64,000 bases of DNA from the NCBI GenBank assembly GCA_009911305.1, contig QXXC01000007.1, forward strand, positions 82,828 to 146,827, in the 5' to 3' direction. The position numbers and the translations under genes were made by a program. Of this stretch, positions 58,859 to 64,000 are shown in pieces. Source of the stretch: Clostridiaceae bacterium (GTDB lineage Bacteria > Bacillota > Clostridia > Lachnospirales > Lachnospiraceae). Every line of letters starts with the position of its first letter. The first letter of the stretch is position 1. The notes below the pieces were generated by a model. It worked only from the letters and a program-made list of their open reading frames with translations, searched no databases and was not told the DNA's origin.

Positions 58859-60340
58859 ATGGAAGGACAAATCATTTTACTGCTTCCGATCGTATATCCA
58901 ATCCTGGCCGGAATGTTGGTGCTGTCCGGCAAAGGGCTGCGGGAAAACGGGAGGCTGGCGTCGCTTGTGACGGCGGCCGCTCTGGCAGTGCAGCTTGTTT
59001 TCGTGGCGGCCGCGCTGGCAAGGGGAGGAAGCCTTACGATATGGAAGCTGACGGATACCATTTCCCTGACCCTGCGCGTGGACGGGGTGAGCCGTCTTTT
59101 TGCTGCTCTGACCTGCGGCGTATGGCTCCTGGGGGCCGTCTATTCGGTTTCCTACCTCTCGCATGAAGCGAGAGTTTCCCGCTTCTGCGGCTTTTATCTG
59201 ATTGTGGAGGGAGCGCTGACAGGACTTGATTTTTCGGCTGACCTGATTACCATGTATGTGTTTTTTGAAATGATGACGCTGACATCCCTGCCGCTGGTAC
59301 TGCATGAGCAGACCAGGGAGGCGGTGAGGGCCGGAATGAAGTATCTGTTTTACTCTGTGGCGGGCGCGTTTATGGCGCTGTTCGGCATTCTTTTCCTGGC
59401 CGGCGTTTCATCAGGGCTTGCATTTTCAGGGGGCGGCATCCTGACAGACGCCGCCGTCTCCGGAAAAGAAGGGCTTTTTAAGCTCGCTGCCTTTTGCATG
59501 ATACTCGGCTTCGGCGTGAAGGCCGGCATGTTTCCTCTGCATGGCTGGCTGCCGGCCGCGCATCCGGCCGCGCCTGCCCCGGCGAGCGCCGTGCTGTCCG
59601 GACTGATCACAAAATCCGGGGTGCTGGCGATTATCCGGGTCGTGTATTTTATTATAGGCGCGGAACGGCTCCGGGGAAGCTGGGTACAGTATGTGTGGAT
59701 TGTTCTGGCGCTTTTGACAGTGGTTATGGGCTCCATGCTGGCTTACCGGGAGCCGTTGCTAAAAAAACGCCTGGCCTATTCCACCGTGAGCCAGGTATCG
59801 TATATTTTATTTGGCTTAAGCCTCCTGCAGCCGACGGCCTTTGTGGGCGCGCTGTCCCATATTGTATTTCATTCCATGATAAAAAACGCGCTGTTTTTCA
59901 TTGCCGGCGCCTTCATTGTGGCAACCGGAAAAACAAGGGTGAAGGAGATACAGAGGCTGGGGGGCGCGCTGCCCCTGACGCTTGGATGCTATACCATCGC
60001 CTCCCTGGCCCTGGTGGGGATCCCCCCGGCGAGCGGCTTTGTCAGCAAATGGTATCTGGCCGCCGGGGCTCTGGCATCGGATACCGGGGCGTTTCGCTTC
60101 ATTGGGCCGGCGGCGCTGCTGGTGAGCGCGCTTTTGACAGCCGGATATCTGCTCCCGCTCACGATTTCCGGATTTTTTCCGGGCGGGGAGCCCGCGGCCG
60201 GCGGGGCCGCAAAGAGCGGGGATCCGTCCTGGTGGATGCTGATTCCGATCGCCGTTTTGACGGCGTGCTCCCTGTTTCTTGGCTGCTTTCCGGGCCCGCT
60301 TCTTTCTGCGCTTGAGTCCATAGCGGCCTCAGTGCTTTGA
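58859..60340 (+). CDS. Proton-translocating antiporter subunit, MrpD/NuoM-like (copy 2)
   Basis: About 493 residues, 14 helices. It has the conserved Glu in MYVFFEMMTLTSLPLVLHE, the Lys region FGVKAGMFPLHGWLPAAHP, ASAVLSGLITKSG and HSMIKNALFFIAGA. ATG 58859 is preferred over 58853, since AGAGGAG lies at 58845-58851. Confidence 0.9.
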   Translation: MEGQIILLLPIVYPILAGMLVLSGKGLRENGRLASLVTAAALAVQLVFVAAALARGGSLTIWKLTDTISLTLRVDGVSRLFAALTCGVWLLGAVYSVSYLSHEARVSRFCGFYLIVEGALTGLDFSADLITMYVFFEMMTLTSLPLVLHEQTREAVRAGMKYLFYSVAGAFMALFGILFLAGVSSGLAFSGGGILTDAAVSGKEGLFKLAAFCMILGFGVKAGMFPLHGWLPAAHPAAPAPASAVLSGLITKSGVLAIIRVVYFIIGAERLRGSWVQYVWIVLALLTVVMGSMLAYREPLLKKRLAYSTVSQVSYILFGLSLLQPTAFVGALSHIVFHSMIKNALFFIAGAFIVATGKTRVKEIQRLGGALPLTLGCYTIASLALVGIPPASGFVSKWYLAAGALASDTGAFRFIGPAALLVSALLTAGYLLPLTISGFFPGGEPAAGGAAKSGDPSWWMLIPIAVLTACSLFLGCFPGPLLSALESIAASVL

Positions 60341-60353
60341 CGGAGGAATGAAT

Positions 60354-61886
60354 ATGAACAACATGATATTGGCTGTTCCGGTGCTCCTGCCTGTCATTGG
60401 CGGCGGAAGTATCCTGTTTTCAGAGCGCCGGAGCAGGGGCGGCAGGCGGCTTTTAAGCCCGGAGCGCTTTGCGGGATGCCTGGTTTTGTTAAACAGCCTG
60501 ATTGTGGCCGCGATTCTGCTGATACCGGGCGCGAGGGGAGAGGGGCTTGTCCTGTTCCGCCTGTTTGCAAATCTGACGGTTATGTTCCGGATTGACAGGA
60601 TGGGCAGCGTATTTGCAGGCCTGGTGGCCTTTTTATGGCCGCTTGCCACGCTGTACTCTTTTGAGTATATGAAGCATGAGAACCGGAAGGATACGTTCTT
60701 TGCCTTTTATGTCATGACATACGGCATTACCATGGGGATTGCCTTTGCGGGAAACCTGACGACGCTGTATCTGTTTTACGAGATGCTTACCCTGGTGACC
60801 TTCCCCCTGGTTTTATTCCCTCTGAGCAGGGAGGCTGTGCGCGCCAGCCGGACATACCTGTATTTTTCGATCGGCGGGGCGGCGTTTGCCTTTATCGGGC
60901 TGGTGTTTGTGATGAGCTTTTCCGTCACGGGAACCACGGCCTTTCAGCCGGGAGGGATGCTGAATCCGGAGACGGCGGCCGGGAGCCGGGATATTTTGCT
61001 GTTCGTGTATGTGCTGGCCTTTTTCGGCTTTGGCGTAAAGGCAGCCGTGTTTCCCTGCCATGTATGGCTTCCCAGGGCGACGGTCGCGCCGACGCCTGTG
61101 ACGGCGCTCCTGCACGCAGTGGCGGTCGTGAAATCCGGAGCGTTTGCCATACTGCGCTTTACCTATTTTAATTACGGCGCGGGCTTTGTGCGCGGAAGCT
61201 GGGCCCAGTGGGTGATCATGGCGGCGGCGCTGGCCACGATCCTGTTCGGTTCGACGATGGCGGTGCGGGAGGTTCACTGGAAACGGCGGCTCGCCTATTC
61301 CACAATCAGCAATCTGTCCTATATCCTGTTCGGCGCGGCTCTGATGACGCCGTTTGGCCTGGCGGCTTCCCTGAGCCATCTGACGGCCCATGCGTTTATG
61401 AAGATCTGTTCCTTTTTCTGCGCCGGGGCGGTGATGCATCAGACGGGGAAAACATATATTTATGAGCTGGACGGCCTGGGAAGACGTATGCCTGTGACCT
61501 TTGCCTGCCTTCTGACAGCGAGCCTTTCCCTGATGGGGATTCCGCTGTTTGCAGGCTTTATCAGTAAATGGAATCTCTGCCGCGCCGCGTTCCTGTACGG
61601 GGATCAGTACGCAGACGGGCCGGGGGGCTGGCTTGTGTACGCGGGAGTGGCGGTGATCCTTTACTCGGCGCTGATGACAGGGATTTATATGTTTTCTGTT
61701 CTGATCCGCGCCTATACGCCTGTTCATGAAGGGCAGGCGCAGGAGGATCCCGCGCAGACGGCGTCGGATCCCGGCTGGATGATGCTGGTTCCGCTGCTGA
61801 TTTTTGCGGCTGTGATTTTGCTGATCGGCCTTCATTCCGGGCCGCTCATGGGGCTTTTGACAGCGATAGGAGGTGAGGCGGGATGA
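60354..61886 (+). CDS. Proton-translocating antiporter subunit, MrpD/NuoM-like (copy 3)
   Basis: About 510 residues, 14 helices. It has the conserved Glu in YLFYEMLTLVTFPLVLF, the Lys region FGVKAAVFPCHVWLPRA, VTALLHAVAVVKSGAFAI, and HAFMKICSFFCAGAV. GGAGG at 60342-60346 favours ATG 60354 over 60348. It overlaps the last gene by 4 nt (ATGA). Confidence 0.9.
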   Translation: MNNMILAVPVLLPVIGGGSILFSERRSRGGRRLLSPERFAGCLVLLNSLIVAAILLIPGARGEGLVLFRLFANLTVMFRIDRMGSVFAGLVAFLWPLATLYSFEYMKHENRKDTFFAFYVMTYGITMGIAFAGNLTTLYLFYEMLTLVTFPLVLFPLSREAVRASRTYLYFSIGGAAFAFIGLVFVMSFSVTGTTAFQPGGMLNPETAAGSRDILLFVYVLAFFGFGVKAAVFPCHVWLPRATVAPTPVTALLHAVAVVKSGAFAILRFTYFNYGAGFVRGSWAQWVIMAAALATILFGSTMAVREVHWKRRLAYSTISNLSYILFGAALMTPFGLAASLSHLTAHAFMKICSFFCAGAVMHQTGKTYIYELDGLGRRMPVTFACLLTASLSLMGIPLFAGFISKWNLCRAAFLYGDQYADGPGGWLVYAGVAVILYSALMTGIYMFSVLIRAYTPVHEGQAQEDPAQTASDPGWMMLVPLLIFAAVILLIGLHSGPLMGLLTAIGGEAG

Positions 61887-63832
61887 CGGTTTATACCCAA
61901 AACGGAAACGGTCTGCTGATTCCGGGCGTCTGCGGCCAGGGAATGCATCTGGGCCTGGACGGCTTCCGTTTGATCTATGTGTGCATCGCCGTGTTTATGT
62001 GGGCGGTCAGCGGCGTATTTTCAGGAGAATATATGGCCCATTATGAGAAACGGGGCAGGTATTACCGCTTCTTCTGGGCAACCTTTGCGGCCACAGTGGG
62101 AGTTTTTTTATCCGCTGATTTATATACGACCTTTATTTTCTTTGAAATCATGTCCTTTACCTCCTATGTGTGGGTGGCGTTTGATGAAAAAAAGGAAAGC
62201 CTTAAGGCGGCGCAGACGTACCTGGCGATCGCAGTGATCGGAGGCATGGTGATGCTGATGGGCCTGTTCCTGCTGTATGATCAGTTCGGCACGCTGGAGA
62301 TGGACGCGCTCGGCCCGCTGGCCGGGGATGTCCTGGCGCGCGGGCCGGGGGCAGAGCGCCTGCGTCTGTACACGGCAGGGGGACTTCTCCTGTTTGGCTT
62401 TGGGGCCAAGGCGGGATGCTTTCCGCTCCATATCTGGCTTCCCAGGGCTCACCCGGCCGCCCCGGCCCCGGCCAGCGCGCTGCTGTCCGGAATCCTCACA
62501 AAGGCGGGCGTATTCGGCATTATCTATGTGTCCTGCATCCTGTTCGCGGGCGATAAGGCATGGGGAGAGCTGATAGCAGGGCTTGGGTTTGCCACTATGT
62601 TTATCGGCGCTCTGCTGGCGCTGTTTTCCACAAACCTGAAACGGACGCTGGCCTGCTCCTCAATCTCCCAGATCGGCTTTATCCTGGCCGGAATCAGCAC
62701 GGCTGTGCTGCTGGAGAATGAGGGACTGGGAAACGCCCTGGCCGTTCACGGCGCATTCCTGCACATGATCAGCCATTCCCTGATCAAGCTGGTGCTGTTC
62801 CTGTGCGCAGGCGTCGTGTATATGAACCTGCATGAGCTGGAATTTAACGCGATCCGCGGCTTTGGCCGCGGAAAGCCGGCGCTTTTATTCTGCTTTCTTA
62901 TGGGGGCGCTCGGCATTGCCGGGATTCCGCTCTGGAACGGCTACATCAGCAAGACGCTGCTCCATGAGGGAATTGTGGAATATACCGCCGCAATCGGCGC
63001 GGCCGGCCTCTGGAAATGGTCAGAGGGGCTCTTCCTCCTGAGCGGCGGAATGACGGTAGCATACATGCTCAAGCTGTTTGTGATGCTGTTTGTTGACAGG
63101 AACCCTGAGAGGCAGAGAGAATTTGATGCCATGACAGCTTCTTACATGAAAATGCCGGCGCGCGCCGCGCTGATTGCCGCCGCAGTCCCCCTTCCGGCGC
63201 TCGGCGCGCTGCCCCATCTGACCATGGATCGTCTTGCCGCGATGGGCGCAGGCTTTTTCGGGCTGAGTGAATACGGGCATGCGGTTTCCTACTTTTCCCT
63301 GGAAAATTTAAAGGGAGGCCTGATAACGGTTGGAATCGGAGCAGCCCTTTACCTGGGAGTTGTGCGGACATTTATGATAAAGAAAGAAGCGGGAGGTCCG
63401 GTCTACGTCGATCGCTGGCCGTCATGGCTTGACCTTGAATATGCTGTGTACCGTCCGGCCCTGACACTCCTTACCGCCGTATGCGCCGTACTCTGCCGCG
63501 CCATGGATCATCTGGCGGACGGGGTGATTGTCCTCGCCAGACGGACAACGCACAGCCAGCTCCCGGAGCCTGCGACGCACAAAGAAGGAAACTGGCTGGC
63601 TCATTTCTTCGGAAGCCTGGCAGACGGCTCGGTATTTCTGTGGGATAAACTGACCGGACGCATGGAACTCTACGGCAAACGCCGGACCGCGGTAAGCCGC
63701 CTGCTGAATAAAGAGGTCCGGATCAAGTATATCGGAAGGCTGGTGGAAGAAAGCTTCTCCTTTGGCCTGATGCTGTTCTGCATCGGATTGTGCGCGACGC
63801 TGGGGTACCTGCTCTGGGTGCTTGTGGCGTAA
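61883..63832 (+). CDS. Proton-translocating antiporter subunit, MrpA/NuoL-like (copy 4, long form)
   Basis: A 649-residue member of the same superfamily with an added C-terminal region (about 500-649) that has one helix near the end and an amphipathic stretch, recalling the NuoL/MrpA extension. It has the conserved Glu in TFIFFEIMSFTSYVWVAF, the Lys region FGAKAGCFPLHIWLPRAHP, ASALLSGILTKAGVFGI, and HSLIKLVLFLCAG. It is the last gene of the operon. The MbhD/MbhE parts usually fused to MrpA are encoded separately upstream. Confidence 0.88.
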   Translation: MTVYTQNGNGLLIPGVCGQGMHLGLDGFRLIYVCIAVFMWAVSGVFSGEYMAHYEKRGRYYRFFWATFAATVGVFLSADLYTTFIFFEIMSFTSYVWVAFDEKKESLKAAQTYLAIAVIGGMVMLMGLFLLYDQFGTLEMDALGPLAGDVLARGPGAERLRLYTAGGLLLFGFGAKAGCFPLHIWLPRAHPAAPAPASALLSGILTKAGVFGIIYVSCILFAGDKAWGELIAGLGFATMFIGALLALFSTNLKRTLACSSISQIGFILAGISTAVLLENEGLGNALAVHGAFLHMISHSLIKLVLFLCAGVVYMNLHELEFNAIRGFGRGKPALLFCFLMGALGIAGIPLWNGYISKTLLHEGIVEYTAAIGAAGLWKWSEGLFLLSGGMTVAYMLKLFVMLFVDRNPERQREFDAMTASYMKMPARAALIAAAVPLPALGALPHLTMDRLAAMGAGFFGLSEYGHAVSYFSLENLKGGLITVGIGAALYLGVVRTFMIKKEAGGPVYVDRWPSWLDLEYAVYRPALTLLTAVCAVLCRAMDHLADGVIVLARRTTHSQLPEPATHKEGNWLAHFFGSLADGSVFLWDKLTGRMELYGKRRTAVSRLLNKEVRIKYIGRLVEESFSFGLMLFCIGLCATLGYLLWVLVA

Positions 63833-64000
63833 TTCATTACGGTTCACACCCAATGTCAGTTAGTTAAGAGAAATGAACGATTGCGGGGCGTTGTTTGTCG
63901 TGAGAGGGCCGCCAGAGTCCGATTCCAAACCCAACGGAACCCCGCTCCCGCTCGGAGAAAAGCGCAGCGGACGCTAAGCTCGAAAAGACCTCGCTAAGCG
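63833..64000. other. Window end, no gene recognised
   Basis: After the last antiporter gene, 168 bp remain. No frame with an RBS, no clear terminator hairpin and no RNA gene could be supported. Confidence 0.4.

Noticed and set aside
60813..61835. 340-codon open frame antisense to an antiporter subunit
   Set aside because: Highly basic, Gln/His/Arg-rich translation of the complementary strand of a membrane-protein gene. Not coding.

Overview
The window reads as a chromosomal segment of a gut-type Clostridia (Lachnospiraceae-like Bacillota). The basis is the moderately high GC, strong AGGAGG-type ribosome binding sites, TTGACA-N17-TATAAT promoters, a CIRCE operator, and the gene families present (YerC, YitT, DUF1836, DegV, a TetM-like GTPase fused to a NYN domain). 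No rRNA, tRNA or CRISPR array was seen. Assignment below family level is not possible from the sequence alone.

Layout. 1-5117: end of a surface-glycan locus with neuB (cut by the window edge), neuC, a GT2-GtrA flippase-type glycosyltransferase whose frame is disturbed by a G8 tract, and a GT-C-like membrane protein. 5118-8653: a defence/mobile island with an Rpn-family nuclease gene, then a complete type II-A-like retron: a nucleoside-deoxyribosyltransferase-like effector, an msr-msd RNA bounded by 19-nt inverted repeats, and a reverse transcriptase. 8654-12897 (minus strand): asnB, an ion-transporter-superfamily permease, and a PHP phosphoesterase. 13211-29645 (plus strand): an S1-domain protein, small alarmone synthetase, membrane GDPD, dtd, M18 aminopeptidase, secreted trigger-factor-like lipoprotein, recQ, a TPR/DUF4037/DUF4125 trio, then a Wzt-type ATPase, methyltransferase and large glycosyltransferase. 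29642-34665: MATE exporter divergent from an RpiR regulator with twin palindromic operators, then KDPG aldolase, GntR and WYL regulators.

34708-38921: a substrate-binding-protein gene split by a 3.2-kb serine-recombinase element carrying a ParE/Phd toxin-antitoxin pair and a nested MITE. The 11-bp core lies in frame in both genes, so excision rebuilds a 333-residue binding protein and gives the recombinase a different C-terminus. 39089-46712: yerC-like, yitT-like, DUF1836, htpG (with CIRCE), CPBP protease, degV and capA. 46662-49404: a decayed duplication of the capA/radical-SAM junction filled with an IS remnant and an AT-rich orphan gene. 49595-54379: galK, a cytidylate-kinase-like gene, and an EF-G/TetM-like GTPase fused to a YacP/Rae1-like NYN nuclease. 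54557-63832: a ten-gene Mrp/Mbh-type cation/proton antiporter operon with four large antiporter-like subunits.

The strongest biology is the retron, whose RNA arms overlap the effector stop codon and the RT ribosome binding site, and the recombinase element that swaps its own recombinase C-terminus on integration.
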